A stretch of 64,000 nucleotides of DNA, taken from contig NC_081144.1 of the NCBI RefSeq assembly GCF_958295425.1, positions 7,107,186 through 7,171,185 on the forward strand, read 5' to 3'. Of this stretch, positions 11,701-23,880 are shown in pieces (within the stretch, counting starts at the first letter, position 1; each line of letters starts with the position of its first letter). The stretch comes from Solea solea (lineage: Eukaryota > Chordata > Actinopteri > Pleuronectiformes > Soleidae). Below the pieces are notes generated by a model. It worked only from the letters and a program-made list of their open reading frames with translations, did no database searches and had not been told where the DNA came from. The position numbers and the translations under genes were made by a program.

Positions 11701-14700
11701 TGATGTAACGGCGAGATGGCTGCTAAAAAAAAAAAACGACGACGTGACTTCACTTTTTCATCACGCTCCAATTATCTCAGGAGCAGTTAATTGTCATCAA
11801 ACTGCTGCACAGTGTTAGAATAATGATCCATGAAACATTATCAGCCAGAAAATGTGGAAGTGAGAACAGCTAGTTATAACAATAATAAGAGCAGGATAAT
11901 ATGTGTTTACTTTTGTAGCCCTTGTTTAAAAAGTCTGGGGAGAAAACAAGTTACTCATTAAGTTATGAGAAGAAAACAACACCACAAAAGTGAACATAAC
12001 TGAGTTGGTAAAGAAATGCCTGTGACTGAAATCATTTGGTTATAATGAGGTCAGTCAGTCAGTCATCATCTACCGCTTTATCCTCAAACAGAGGGTCGCG
12101 GGGGGTGCTGTGCCAATCTCAGCTACATCGGGCGATAAGCGGGGTACACCCTGGACAGTTCGCCAGTCCATCGCAGGGCCACACACAGATAGAGACAAAC
12201 AACCATTCACTCTCACACTCACTCCTATGGTCAATTTGGAGTGTCCAATTTACCTATCTTATAATGAGGTAAAAATGTAAATAAGTGAATTAATAATTAA
12301 ATTATTAATAGTCTGAGATATTGTGTTTCATAGACCTCAGGCAACCAATGAAACACAATATCTAAGATTAAAGGCATATGTCCCTTTTCTTTTCTTTTAG
12401 AAAACAACACTTTATACCCTAACCCAGAGGTGTCAAACTGGCGGCCTGCGGGCCACATGTGGCCCACCTCTTAATATCATGTTGTAATGAAAACATGGCC
12501 CACGACCTCCTCTTCCACGTTATTATTATTATTATTTGATATCAATAGATTTATTATGGCGTCATTACATTTCGAAACAAACACTTTTACTTTGAAATTC
12601 TGTAAACTATTAACATGAATATCTTTTTTTGCGATATCAAGTAATAACTTTAAGAAATTTTTTGACCAGACTAGACGCTAATTGGCCCTAAGGTCATTTG
12701 ACTTTGATACCTGGACCCTAAACCTATCTGAAACTATTAATCAATGCACTGCATTAACATTTTAACCCCATTATGACCAAATGATTTATGTCTTTAAGTC
12801 ACAGGCATTTCTTTACCAACTCAGTTTTGTTCAGTTTAAGTCTTTTTCTTGTCATAACTTGATGAGTAAGGTATTCTATCCCCACATTTTTTGTGAAGGG
12901 CTGCATTTATGAGTGTGGTGTGTCAGGAGGAGAGACGCCGCAAACAGTAATATTGTGTGTCTTGACATAAAGTAAACCAGCTTACACTGTTGTTGGTTGG
13001 ACTTTTTAGCAATTTTAGCAAGTTTGCAAACTTCTCAGAACAGACGTGTCAGGAGACACTGTGTCGGCGTTTTTAATTGCATGATCTTATACCTGTCATC
13101 GCGCCGTCGTCCTGCGGTTCCTCACAGATGTGTCGCAAGGGTCGCTTGTACTGGAAATAGGCTGTACACGCCATGAGGAGGACAAAATAACCAGAACACC
13201 TGTCACTACAGGCAGAACACTTATACGCTCTGTATAATAAAAGATTTCACTTTAATGTTTTGAAAACATAATTCCACAGTCTGTTTCTCATGTGGCCTTG
13301 GCTCATGTTTGGTGACGCCGCGGTCCTCTGCGTGGGATACGTTGTCACGATTTTAAGAGACTTTGTGAACAAGTGGACGTGACTCATTACTGATGAGTCA
13401 TACTGGACTTGAGAATTGAGAATTTAGCTTTTTATTTCTTGGAAATCAGTGATTCGGGTTCTTGTTATTTTGTCCATAAGTGAGCTGTATTCGTTTGAAA
13501 ACTACCTTTCAAAAAATCCCAGTGATTATGAGCGTATAAACGAACTTCCAGTGGATCAGCTATTGTATTACTTTGCATTTTATGTAAGGTATTCCTGTTA
13601 TATCTCTCCACCCTCTGTATATTGACTGTTTTTCTCTTGTTTCCCACTCGTTCTTCTTCTTTTCTACTCTATTTCTCTCTCTCTCTGTCTCTCTGTCTGT
13701 CCTTCTGTCAGTCTTTATATACGATAACTGTTTAATGACATTTCTACGATGTTACGTCGTCCCGGGAGAGAACTCCCTGCCTCTGATCTTAGCAGAGTGT
13801 ATCATTACCTGTAAATGCTCATTATAAAAAAAGAAAAAAAAGAAAAGAGAAAACAGCAAATGGTGTCACCCAAGAAATAGTGAAATCAAGTCAGGTTGCA
13901 ACTGTGGTCATCGATGAACAGATTGCACTAGTAACACCGGGGTGAGCAGGGGGTAAGTGGCAGGTAGGTGTTGTGACTAACCCGACTGCTGATGCCCAAA
14001 GGTTTGATGTTCAGCACAGCCGCCACGTCCAAACAGTCCTCTTACTTGTCTCTCTGCCACCTGCCCAACCCCAACCCCCCCTCCCCCCCTCCCTTCTGTC
14101 TGTCCGTCTGTCTGTCTTTGCAGAAACCACAGGATGACGATGATGAAGAAGATGACGTCGAACCTGGACTGACTGGAGACGAGAAAGAGGAGGAAGTGAA
14201 GGAGAAAGAGAAGCTCGGGAAGCTGCAGTACTCTATTGACTATGACTTCCAGGAGAACAAGGTGACAAGATTGTTTTATATTTTCTGGCAAAGCTCCCTG
14301 ACTACAAAATTTGACCAAAGTCATTAAAACAAATATTTGTTCTGGGTTAAAATAAAGATAGATGTAATGTCCTGCTCTGTTTTATTCACATTTTAATAAC
14401 ATATTTTCTTTGTAATCACAACATCTTTGGTAAAATGGTAATCACTATTATTTTTGTCAATATTGAAATCTTTAATGAATTAATATATTTCACAATTTGT
14501 CACAATTTCAATTCATCACTGAGTTCCTTCCATAACTTTACCCCCAAATCTGACACACATCTGTATTTAATATTTGTTCTCACTTTCTCTTCCTAGTTTC
14601 AAACATAGATAATCCTCCTGAATTACAATTTCCTCCTCTTAGTTTAAAGAATGTCTGAAAGCGAACAGGAAAAGTTTTATTCACCACACAAAAAAAATAT

Positions 14701-17700
14701 CTCCGGTGTCTAGAAAGGTTAACATAAACGATCCTATGAAAAAGTGATTAGTGGATTCCAGATATCCAACTTCATTTATTATTCTAATTGCTCTTTTCTG
14801 AAGTTTAATTATAGCATCTAAGTTATAAGTTAAGAGTATGACATGTAAGGCATTACAAATGAACAGTACAATATCCTAAGGCAGTTTTTATTCAATAAAT
14901 CATATTGTTTTATAAAGAATAGCAATAGATTTGGATATTTTATGTTTACTGAATCATTTATGTAAACTAAATATTTGAATTTCAACATTATCTGTTATAA
15001 ATATGGGCGTGGTTTCTCAGAAAATGTGCAGCATTTTTTTTGGGCCTCAAATTTTTTTTAATTATTTGATTATTTAAAGGGATCCATGACAATGTGAGGG
15101 ATTTAGGTTTAGTACAGTTTTGAGTTTTAATCACCACCATCACTCACCAGCTGGCTGTGGGGATCCTGCAAGCTGCTGATCTCCTCTCTATGGACAGCGG
15201 CGGCACCTCTGACCCTTACGTCAAGGTCTTCGTCCTTCCCGATAAGAAGAAGAAGTATGACACCAAGGTTCACAAGAAAACTCTCAATCCCGTCTTCAAC
15301 GAGTCGTTCTGCTTCAAGGTGAGCTGAAACACCTTCACTGATGACTTATCAAAATAACAAACCCGTCTTATCTGTTTAATGGGCGGACAGCTCTTGTTAA
15401 AGGTCAACTCCTCCCCCCCCCCCCCCCCCCCCGCTTCTATTTCACTTTCACTTTAAAGACGAGCGCCTGCTCAGATTCTGATGTCTTTTTTCCTCTTTAA
15501 CACTCGTGGCCAGCACTGATAACAAAAAAAAAAAAAAGCAGCGGACATTTTGAAGGAGAGTGTGTATGAGAATCAAATTAAAGGGGAGGGCCACCTCCAG
15601 TGCAACCCGCCTGCTGATGCAGCGTTTAAAAACAAAAACAATTCAAATGGCTTTACCTTGTCAAAGTCAAAGTTGTTCTGCTGAAGCGGCCTGTTATTAA
15701 GTCAGGCAGGATCGTGCTGCACGCCAAAAATTGCAACTTATATTGCTTTATACTATACTTTTCTTTATGTTTTCTGTAGAAGCCATTACACATGTAGGAA
15801 ATAAAAAAAACATAAAAACAAATACATTTGGTTGCTGTTTTTCAGATTCCATTCCAAGAAATGGGAGGGAAGACACTTGTGATGTCCGTCTACGACTTCG
15901 ATCGCTTCTCTAAACATGATGTCATCGGTGAGATTAAAATACCCATGAATACCCTTGACCTGGCTAAGCCAATAGAGGAGTGGCGAGACCTGGACAGCGC
16001 GGATCAAGAGGAGGTGAGGGGGGGCGCCGGGTTTACGTGCTGTGTGGAGTGAACAGCTGAATGTCACAGTGCGACGGGGATTCGATGTTTGATGTTTAAA
16101 AATACGAGCTGACAATATTGGCTGTGACTTGTGAATGCAAGCAAAAAAAAAACAAAACGACAGCATACTCGGCTAATTACGACGGTACAGAAATAACCGC
16201 GGGCACAAGGTGCCGACTTTGAGGCTGAAGGTTTTCATTTCCTGGCCATGCAGTCTGTATTTACTACTTTCAGTATTGTACCGCATTAGGATATTAAAAC
16301 AGGTTTTAGCCTTTGCTACTGCCGCCTCTACGGAGTCACCTTTGAAGTTAATACTCACACTACAGTTAATTGAGCTTGTAGACATTTTATTTTATTGACT
16401 TTGAAAACACATGAGTCAATGTGGTTAAAAATTATTCTTTGTACTAATACAAACATTTACATAAAAAGGGGCAGTTTGTGTGTCTCTGTATTGTTAAGTC
16501 AAGGATCTCTGAACTTAAACTTAGCAGCAGGCAGAGATTGAAAGCGAATGTTTGTCGTTAGCCCACAAGGTGGACTGTAAAAACACATTTATATGCATTT
16601 TTTATTTATAAATATGCACCTTTAATGTGTATGAGAGGGAGAGAGTGTCTATGAGAGAGAGATACTGAGCTTGGCTTAGGCTCAGTTGCTTACTTGGTCA
16701 GTTGTAAAAAAAAAAAAAGAAAAGAAAAGAAAAGCCACATCTGTCGTTAAATTCCTCGCCACTTTCACCCGTTTATTCTCCAATTCAGACCCTTGTTTAT
16801 TTAGAAGGAGGCCTTTTAGGTTTCCTTACTTTAGGCATTTCTGACCAAAATAAATAATTCAAGTAAGCGGGTCGTTATCAGGCTTCTTGCCGATGAGCTG
16901 AGCATTTCAGGTGTGTTGGAGCAGGGAAACCTCTAAAACATGCAGGACAGTGTGTCCCCAGGACCAGGATTGAGAAACTGTGTGTTGTTGGATGTGTGGC
17001 AGTGGGTGGCAACAGGCCAAAACACAAAGACATTCACAGAGTTTCCGAATATACTGACTGTGCCGTTGTTGTTTTTTTTAAGTCTCTGAAGACATGTCAT
17101 GGTCCTTTAATGACTAAATATAAACCATTTCTTACGTAATGTACCTTTTGACTCTCCCTCTCCTTCTTCCCAGCCGGAGAAACTGGGTGACATTTGCATC
17201 TCCCTGCGTTACGTCCCCACTGCCGGAAAACTCACCATCTGTATTCTGGAGGCTAAGAACCTGAAGAAAATGGACGTGGGTGGACTGTCAGGTGCTGTAC
17301 CTACTGTGCACTCAACTCAGCATCACATACCCCGTCTTATTACCACAGTATCCCACATATACACACACACTTTTAATGTATACACTTGCACAATATCTGG
17401 TATTTTGGTCCAGATTAACATGTAATTCAGACGCTCACAGTGAGACTGCAGCTCTGCTCACGTGCTGACGCTGCAGTCCTCCCCATGCAGCAGCTCTTCA
17501 CTCCCCACCTCCGGCTTCAGCATTGGCCCCATCTGTTGGTGCATTACAGCACTGCAACCCACATATGCATGTCAAGGGCATTTTTCTCCAGCACATCCAG
17601 ATTTGTTACGCTTGTCTTTGTCTATTTTAGATCCCTATGTGAAAATCAACCTGCTGCAGAATGGAAAGAGGCTGAAGAAGAAGAAAACAACGGTGAAGAA

Positions 17701-19267
17701 GAACACTTTGAATCCGTACTACAACGAGTCCTTCAGCTTTGAGATTCCTCTCGAGCAGATGCAGGTAAGGGTGTGGAATAATGTGTTCAAATACCACAGA
17801 ATCATATGGATGTAGAAGTACTAATGTAAAGAACTACTGATAAAAAAAAAATAATGTAGCCAATTAAAATAATTAATTATTGGTGACAACATGTCATTGA
17901 TTTAAGAAGGAAATCCTTTCAGGATTGGATTACACAAAGTACAACCTGTTCAAGTGTTCATATCAGTGCAGGAAATCAACTAAGACTAAATGTAGTGCCA
18001 TAATCGTTTTAAGGATACAAAGGAGGATCAATAGTGGATTTTTAGCTCTAGAACATTATTATTTACAGAGTTACGTTGCGTGAAAGACTAATATTTGATA
18101 TCTGTGCTGTGTGAATGTGAAGGGCAGTTTCAGATGTTGCTCCAAACCCACAATAATTCCCTTGTTTCAGGGAATTATTCTTTCTGACCACATGTTTCAA
18201 TGACTGCTCACCTTTCATTTTATTGTATTGTTCTCCATCAACCCCTCTCAACCTGCTAAATGCTGAACTAACACAGACTGTGTAGTACAATACAAACGGT
18301 GTCTGTCTGCTGGTTGGTGCTGTGTTGATACTGTACAGCAGGGGTGTCCAAACTTCTTTTAAAGGCCCTGGTATACTACCGCGCACGCATCATACTGCAC
18401 GTCGCACTGCTCATCGGCCGTCGGGCAGGGGAGTCTGTGTCAGCCGGTTCAAGGTCGGGGCTCGGATGACTATCTTTGGCGATGACTTCTTCTGTTGTCG
18501 AAATGTTTTTTCTGCTGTCTACTTACGAGCGTTGATGACGCAATTTACGGCATGCGCGCGGTGTGCACCTAAGTACTGTATACCAGGGCCTTAAGGAGGG
18601 CCAGATATGATAATGTGAACATTCCCGGGCATCAATGGTCCCTTCTGACCTTTTTTTTAACAGTAAAAGTTTTAAAATTATTTTACTTTCATTGTCACAA
18701 TTATCATTTTTAAAATGTAATGTAACCAAATCTAAGCCACGCAGCTACCGGGGATGTCACATGACCGGGCCGATTTTCTGTCCCAGTCCATCCCTGGCCA
18801 TAAAAAATACATTATAAAACCGAAGCTGCAGGCCATACATAATCTGACAGTGGTTGGCCTGCAGGCCGGTGTTTGGACACGCCTGCTGTACAGTGTGTGC
18901 AGAATGTTTTGTTTCCCCGAGTTAGAATAAAGTCTAAAAACAACAAATGTGCTTATTTGTTCTTTTTAGACTGTTCTAAAAACAAGAGCGCTTACAATGA
19001 GTCACTCACACCCATGTAATATTTATGACATTTTTCTACCCATTCTCTCAGAAAATCCAAGCTGTGATCACAGTGCTGGATTATGACAAGATTGGCAAGA
19101 ACGACGCCATCGGTAAGATCTGGGTGGGAAGTAAGTCCACGGGTGCCGGGCTCAAACACTGGTCCGACATGCTGGCCAACCCCCGCCGTCCCATTGCCCA
19201 GTGGCATCCACTGCAGCCAGAGGAGGAGGTGGATGCTTCCCTCGCGGCCCTGAATGCCAAGAAGTAA
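8565..19267 (+). CDS. syt2: Synaptotagmin-2 (complete, eight coding exons)
   Basis: Coding exons: 8565-8757, 9096-9256, 14124-14261, 15151-15318, 15846-16013, 17174-17291, 17631-17764, 19052-19267; phases agree throughout and give 431 residues (mammalian SYT2 is about 419). Synaptotagmins are the vesicle calcium sensors for fast transmitter release. Seen: a luminal N-terminus with an N-S-T glycosylation motif; a membrane span around residues 66-90; a cysteine cluster (KKCCCKKKK) suited to palmitoylation; an acidic linker; C2A (about 150-275) with calcium-binding aspartates in [10 protein letters not shown] and [11 protein letters not shown]2B (about 280-410) with [20 protein letters not shown] and the lysine-rich KKKKTT. 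The C-terminus has [20 protein letters not shown]2 is favoured over SYT1 by [26 protein letters not shown] and the N-terminus, and by the tail-to-tail ppp1r12b neighbour. Start chosen because it follows a splice acceptor and reads straight into the conserved region. The teleost a/b copy cannot be assigned. Confidence 0.9.
11440..11477. repeat. GT microsatellite in syt2 intron 2
   Basis: GT repeat interrupted by GC steps, giving short mirror ORFs on both strands. Confidence 0.8.
12047..12265 (+). repeat. Dispersed fish retroposon, copy 2
   Basis: Starts with (tcag)n and 'tctaccgctttatcctc', then 'gagggtcgcgggg', 'gtacaccctggaca', 'gccagtccatcgcagggcc' and 'ggtcaatttggagtgtcca'. Same family and orientation as the copy at 7,516. 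The flanking tetranucleotide tract resembles the variable tandem tail of CR1/L2-type retroposons. Confidence 0.75.
12424..12714. mobile_element. hAT-like miniature transposon
   Basis: Begins CCAGAGGTGTCAAACTGG, continues with the GGCC-rich 'cggcctgcgggccacatgtg' typical of Charlie-like hAT remnants, and ends ...ACTTTGATACCTGG. Flanks are ACCCTAAC (12,416-12,423) and ACCCTAAA (12,715-12,722), a 7/8 match as an aged target duplication. There is no coding capacity. Confidence 0.65.
14262..15150 (+). other. syt2 intron 3
   Basis: AT-rich spacer of 0.9 kb between the linker exon and the C2A calcium-loop exon. No repeats with clear boundaries and no further exon seen. Confidence 0.6.
15319..15845 (+). 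repeat. syt2 intron 4 with 20-base C homopolymer
   Basis: Short intron within the C2A coding region. It carries an uninterrupted run of 20 cytosines at 15,413-15,432, unusual in this AT-rich setting, and an A-run near 15,525. The C-run sits about 95 bases after the donor at 15,318. Confidence 0.7.
16014..17173 (+). other. syt2 intron 5
   Basis: A 1.2-kb intron between the C2A and C2B exons. It holds a fragment of a miniature transposon (about 16,850-16,982) and an A-rich tract near 16,707. Nothing else recognised. Confidence 0.6.
16850..16982 (-). mobile_element. Miniature transposon of the 'tttctcaatcc' family, reverse copy
   Basis: Ends ...caggaccaggattgagaaactg. Read on the minus strand it shares 'gtttctcaatcc', 'catgcaggacagtg' and 'acacacctga' with the better-defined copy at 37,400-37,570. 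The left boundary is approximate and no target duplication was confirmed here. Confidence 0.5.
18339..18885. mobile_element. hAT-like transposon with exact 8-bp target duplication
   Basis: Terminal inverted repeats CAGGGGTGTCCAAAC and GTTTGGACACGCCTG match with few differences and are flanked by identical CTGTACAG at 18,331-18,338 and 18,886-18,893. Ends of this type belong to Charlie-like hAT elements. It has no transposase. Without the inner insertion it would be about 315 bp. Confidence 0.85.
18363..18591. mobile_element. Harbinger-like miniature transposon nested in the hAT element
   Basis: Terminal inverted repeats AGGCCCTGGTATAC and GTATACCAGGGCCT are exact mirror images. TAA stands directly on both sides (18,360-18,362 and 18,592-18,594), the 3-bp duplication (TWA) of PIF/Harbinger elements. 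Removing it restores the usual Charlie-like order 'ccaaacttcttttaa' then 'ggagggccaga', so it inserted after the hAT element. The interior is GC-rich (gcgcacg, gcatgcgcgcgg), unlike its surroundings. Confidence 0.8.
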
Positions 19268-19592
19268 ACTCCCATCAGAACACATCGTCCCCTCCTGCAC
19301 CCACTGAACCCATGCATTTCCCATTCAGATCCCACATGTCAGTGTATATCCCCTCCCCCCCTCCCGACCCTTCCACCCTCCTCCTTTTTCCCACTGCCAC
19401 CTTTAAAAAGATAAATTGAAATCATTTGACATGATGGGGAGATATAGTTACAAAAAAAAAGGAGAAAAAAAATCATCATGTTATATTTAATCATGCCATT
19501 GAAAAAAAGAAGATGAATTACAGGATGGACAGAGACTCCGTTGATTTCCTTTAGATCTATTTTTGTATTGGGGTTGTGGTTCCATTAATAAG

Positions 19593-19598
19593 AATAAA
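19593..19598 (+). terminator. Candidate syt2 poly(A) signal, proximal
   Basis: AATAAA 326 bases after the stop codon, in 'agaataaagactag'. Would give a short 3' UTR isoform. Confidence 0.35.
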
Positions 19599-20054
19599 GA
19601 CTAGACTGTAAAGAATAGTTAGAGTGCTATACGGGAATCTGGCGATAAAGGGGATAAAACATACAGCCACTCATATTGTACTCACTCTTTCCCTTTAGTG
19701 ACACAGTTTGCTTAGAATAGCGCTTAATAATAAAATGCTTTATACTGCCATAGGACAGAGAAATAACACAAGCAGGTCCATTCCTTAGGTGTATCGTGCA
19801 CCATGTTTCACACCTGCCAGTTGTATCATACTAGATGATTCCTGTTAGTTTGAAGTACATTCCTAGAGTTGGGTAGCGAGTAGGGATAAGCACATATCCA
19901 GTTACCCACAGACACACTGCCGTTTTGATTAGTTAACCCTCCACCCTTCGTCTCAGGAAAACTGAGAGGAAACTGAAGCTCCATGCCTTTTTTTCTAAAC
20001 GGGTTGCTGTTATTCAAATACTCCACTTGCCGAGAACGAAATCACGCTTGACCG

Positions 20055-20084
20055 CTTGTTGTTGTTGTTGTTGTTGTTGTTGTT
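20055..20084 (+). repeat. TTG trinucleotide tract in the syt2 3' flank
   Basis: About ten TTG units, probably within the 3' UTR. It produces a poly-Cys or poly-Thr shadow frame that is not a gene. Confidence 0.85.
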
Positions 20085-20197
20085 CTTTTTCTGTTGGTGA
20101 CGTAAGGCTCACGACTAGTGTTAATCTTATCCATGAAATGGAAAATCAAGGGGGAGAGCGGGGAAGTGATGGATTTTTCGGTCAAAAAGAAAAAAAG

Positions 20198-20238
20198 GTG
20201 TGTGTGTGTTATGTGTGTGTGTGTGTGTGTTATGTGTG
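20198..20238 (+). repeat. TG-rich tract in the syt2 3' flank
   Basis: TG repeats broken twice by TATG. In the transcript this would be a UGUGU array of the kind recognised by CELF/BRUNOL proteins (known for the motif; not shown here). Confidence 0.7.
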
Positions 20239-22194
20239 TCGACTGCACAAAAAAAGGCTGCGTCTGTCATCTGAACGGCAAAGAGCGAAAAAAGGTATCA
20301 GAGCGAGGAACAGCACAGACTGATTCCAAACACCAATGACATGATGTTAACCATGTGTCAATTACTGCCTGCAGTCCACCACCTCCTCCTCCTCCTCCCC
20401 TCCTCCTCCCAACGCCTCTGAATCTGTATCTCACTTGTTCAGTGCTACTGCCATTCGTCATGGACTTGACACAAGGGTTTTACTTCAAAGGAATCCCTAT
20501 AACCGTCTTACAGTCATAAAGGAGACAAGCCTTCCAAGTAACAAAATAAGCAATTTTCAACTACCAGGGACGCCTTCCAGTTAGCGGTGTTGTTCTCTTC
20601 ATTTCTTTCAACGTTTTATTTCCTACTTGTTTTTCCTTCTATTGATCCTGTTGTGTTTTTTATTTCATTCTACTTTTATTCCTTAAGCACTTTAAATCCA
20701 ACTGTTTTATTTATGTGCCCTCGCAAACAAGAGCTTTAATTATTTAAGTTAAGAATAAGTGGCTTACAGCCTATTTTTTGGGGGGAGAATAAGGAGCAAG
20801 GGATGATTACATTATATCATCATTTCATCATTTTGTTTTTCCTCAGCTTTTCATGTAAATGTTTGGATGTTTACGTTTCACGACTGATTGAAAGGAAATT
20901 GAATTTATTTGCACTACTGGGTATTATTCTGTTCCGTGGTTGTGTGCAAATGTTGTGAGATTTATTTATTTATTTTTGCTGTGGCACATGTGGCACACCA
21001 GGTCTCCTCCTCCTATAAATACGGGCTCATCTGATTAAGACGCAGCTGCTTCCTGGCCCATTCACAGAATGTAATCATTTGTGTTTTTGTAGAGGAATAA
21101 TTTAAGATTGAACTGACAAATGCCACACTGTTATTTGAAACAAACCTCACACACCCTTGAATAAATTAGTGGAAGCTTAAATGTTAATCTGCATCCTCTA
21201 GTAGCCAGGTGATAAGACTCCACTTGTGCTTAATTAAAGTCAAGTCTGTGTCTGATTGAGCACATCTAAAAAAACAAACAAACAAAAAAAACCTACCTGT
21301 TGACTGTGTATAAAATAACACAATTTGTCAATGTAAATCAAAACGTAGGCAACATTTGAACAATTGTTGGCTCTTATGTTTAGGTTTTTAATAATCAAAC
21401 ACAGACCATGATCACATTTTGTATTTTTCACGTCACGTTATCTTTACGTTTATTTTCTTCTGTTGATGAAGCAACACTAAAGAAAAGGCAACACGGAAGC
21501 AATCAAGCAAACCCATTGGTCTGTAGTTTTGCCAATAATATATAGTTCATACACGTTGATACTGCATGTTTATACAAAATACTGTACATAAGAGCATGTT
21601 TTAGAGACAAAGCAAAAATATCTCGTGTACGTAAATGGGTGTCATTTGTCATTTTAATAACACGGCGAAAGGGAGAAGAAGAAAAAAAAAGATGCACTGT
21701 ATATTTTTTAAATGAAACAAAATGTGTGTTTATTTTCCATGAGGGTCATTGGAGAGAATGTCATACAGTACAAATATTACAGTACTTATTACTTAATAAG
21801 AACCTTTCCACGCCTGAGATTCTTAAGCAAAGTGTGTCGTCCAGTACTGTGTGTGAGTTCATGTAGGATGAAAATGTAGCCGCATGCTTGCTATCTAATT
21901 CCTTGTGATCAAAGTTTGTTTTTTTTCTGTTCGATTGCCATTTATTCACCATGCGTTTTTGTTTCAACACTTATCCAATGGACTTATTTAGAAGATTTGA
22001 TGCTGTTGCTTTTTTTTTCTTCAATCTGTTTTTTAGTCTTTCATGTTTGGTATATTGGGGCGTCGGGTCTCCAAGTCTGTAAGACCAGACGATTTTCTAA
22101 CACATTCGGCACAGTGTCATGAGAAGAAGATTGAATAATTCTGCAATCTGTAGGTAGATTGAAGGAGTCGTTACGTGTGCCAGTACAGACCCAG

Positions 22195-22200
22195 AATAAA
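22195..22200 (+). terminator. Candidate syt2 poly(A) signal, middle
   Basis: AATAAA in 'ccagaataaagtctgttgg', followed by T-rich sequence. It lies 2.9 kb after the stop codon and before the first transposon-derived sequence of this flank. Confidence 0.4.
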
Positions 22201-23639
22201 GTCTGTTGGATCCTATCTTTATATAATCTCATCCCAGTGAACACAAATGACTTGGAATCCCTTCTTCTCTCTCTCTTTACTTTCTTCTATTTAAATGACC
22301 TGAAACCCTTCATGGCTGTCTCTTTTACTGTGTTTATTATAGAATAATGTGTATGTATATACAATATAAATGAATAAGATAAAACTAAAGCCATAAAACT
22401 CAAGCACTAACTCTTTAGAGCTCAGCTGAGTAGCTGGAGTTTATTAATGAAGAAGAAGAAGAAAAAAAATCGGATGTCTTCATTTTCCTTGGCCAGTGTT
22501 TCTCTTTTACATTCCGCTCAGAGGTCTTTGTTCATCAAGAGGGCAAAAATCCATTTTACTGTATATGTGTGAGCAGTGGGAGCAGTTGTGACTTTAGTAG
22601 AGTGAGTGTGTGTTTTTCTACTTTCAGAGCTGTTGATGTCCTTGTTTCTTAGAGGTAGCTGAATTTACAGTATCGTGATTAGTAATGTATCTGCCTCGTT
22701 TTGATAGTATAAATATACAATCTCATCACAAGTTCCCACATAAACTGCTGAATCTATATAGTACATATACATACATATACATATATACATAACCTATATG
22801 TAAGAGTGTGCTCTATTCTTGGGCTGAGTGCAATTTATGAACCGAACTGAGTCTGACTCTTCAAGTTTCTCTTCTACACGTACAGTGAATAATAACTGCT
22901 GCTTATGCTGGTTGTTAGTTTTCTTGAAAACCACGAGCAGCAATAATACTATTTGAGTTCCAGCAACATGAAAGTGACAAGAGAGAGAAACTGTCGCTCA
23001 CGTTTTAGGTCCAAATCCCTCCCATAGAACTATGCATAAAGTAACAGAATATAATGAAAACAATATCTAATATAAGTATATAAAATGAAAAAATGTGATG
23101 CACCTTACATGGGATATAAAGAATATCAGTAATGGAAAATGAAGAGAAATTATAATGAGAACACCGATTTCACTTTTGTTCATTAAATTACTAGTTGGAG
23201 CAAGGAGATGTTAGCTTAGCTTAGTTTAGCTTAGCGTACACTGAAAACTAGCACTCCTCATAGCCTCATGGTGATTAAAAATAAAGAAGCCTTTCCTTCA
23301 CATAAAATAATCTACTTTAAACTACAGTATCATATTAACAGATTAACAGAATTACATAGTATACGTTAATTGTCTTTTTCACTTTTTCCAGCCAACATGC
23401 TAAACTAAGCTAACTGTGTCTAATCATCTAATTTGGCAAGAGAGTGAATGTACATTTTGAACTCGACTGGCTCTTTACACGGCAGCCATGTTGACACACA
23501 GGTGTTACTGATCACGTTAACGATGGCTCTGCTCAGTTCTTTTAAGTCAGGACAGTGAACCAGCATAAACCTTTAATCCGAGGACGATCTGGAGCTATAT
23601 AAGCTGTCATTCCTGTGATTAGTTACACTTTTTATTTCC

Positions 23640-23880
23640 CTAATGTGGTTTTGTCAACTCCCCCGTGTGTGCACAGGTTGTCTCCGGTTTCCTCCCAAAG
23701 TCCAAAAACATGCAGATTTGGGGAATTAGGCAAATTGTGAGAGTGGATGGTTGTTTGTTTGTCTCTCCCTGTGATGGACTGGTGACCTGTCCAGGGTGGA
23801 CTACAGCCTTTCACCCTATGTCAGCTGGGATTGGCACCAGCGCCCCCTCATGTGGAGGAAAAAGCAGTAGAAGATGAGTG
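23640..23880 (-). repeat. Dispersed fish retroposon, copy 3 (reverse)
   Basis: Reverse complement of the family at 7,516 and 12,047: 'cggtttcctcccaaagtcc', 'aaaacatgcagatttgggg', 'gatggactggtgacctgtcc' and a (gagt)n tract at the end. Its position suggests the syt2 3' UTR either contains it or stops before it. Confidence 0.75.

Larger units (their letters stand above)
9257..14123 (+). other. syt2 intron 2 (4.9 kb)
   Basis: Separates the exon for the membrane span from the exon for the acidic linker. It contains an ATT microsatellite (9,645-9,668), a GT tract (about 11,440-11,477), a retroposon copy (12,047-12,265), a hAT-like element (12,424-12,714) and a CT-rich stretch near 13,670-13,700. 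The 150-codon open frame at 9,847-10,299 has no recognisable protein and no supporting splice sites. Nothing else was recognised. Confidence 0.7.
17765..19051 (+). other. syt2 last intron, carrying nested transposons
   Basis: A 1.3-kb intron before the final C2B exon. Nearly half is one hAT-like element (18,339-18,885), itself interrupted by a second element (18,363-18,591). The rest is AT-rich with nothing recognised. Both insertions leave the flanking splice sites intact. Confidence 0.75.
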
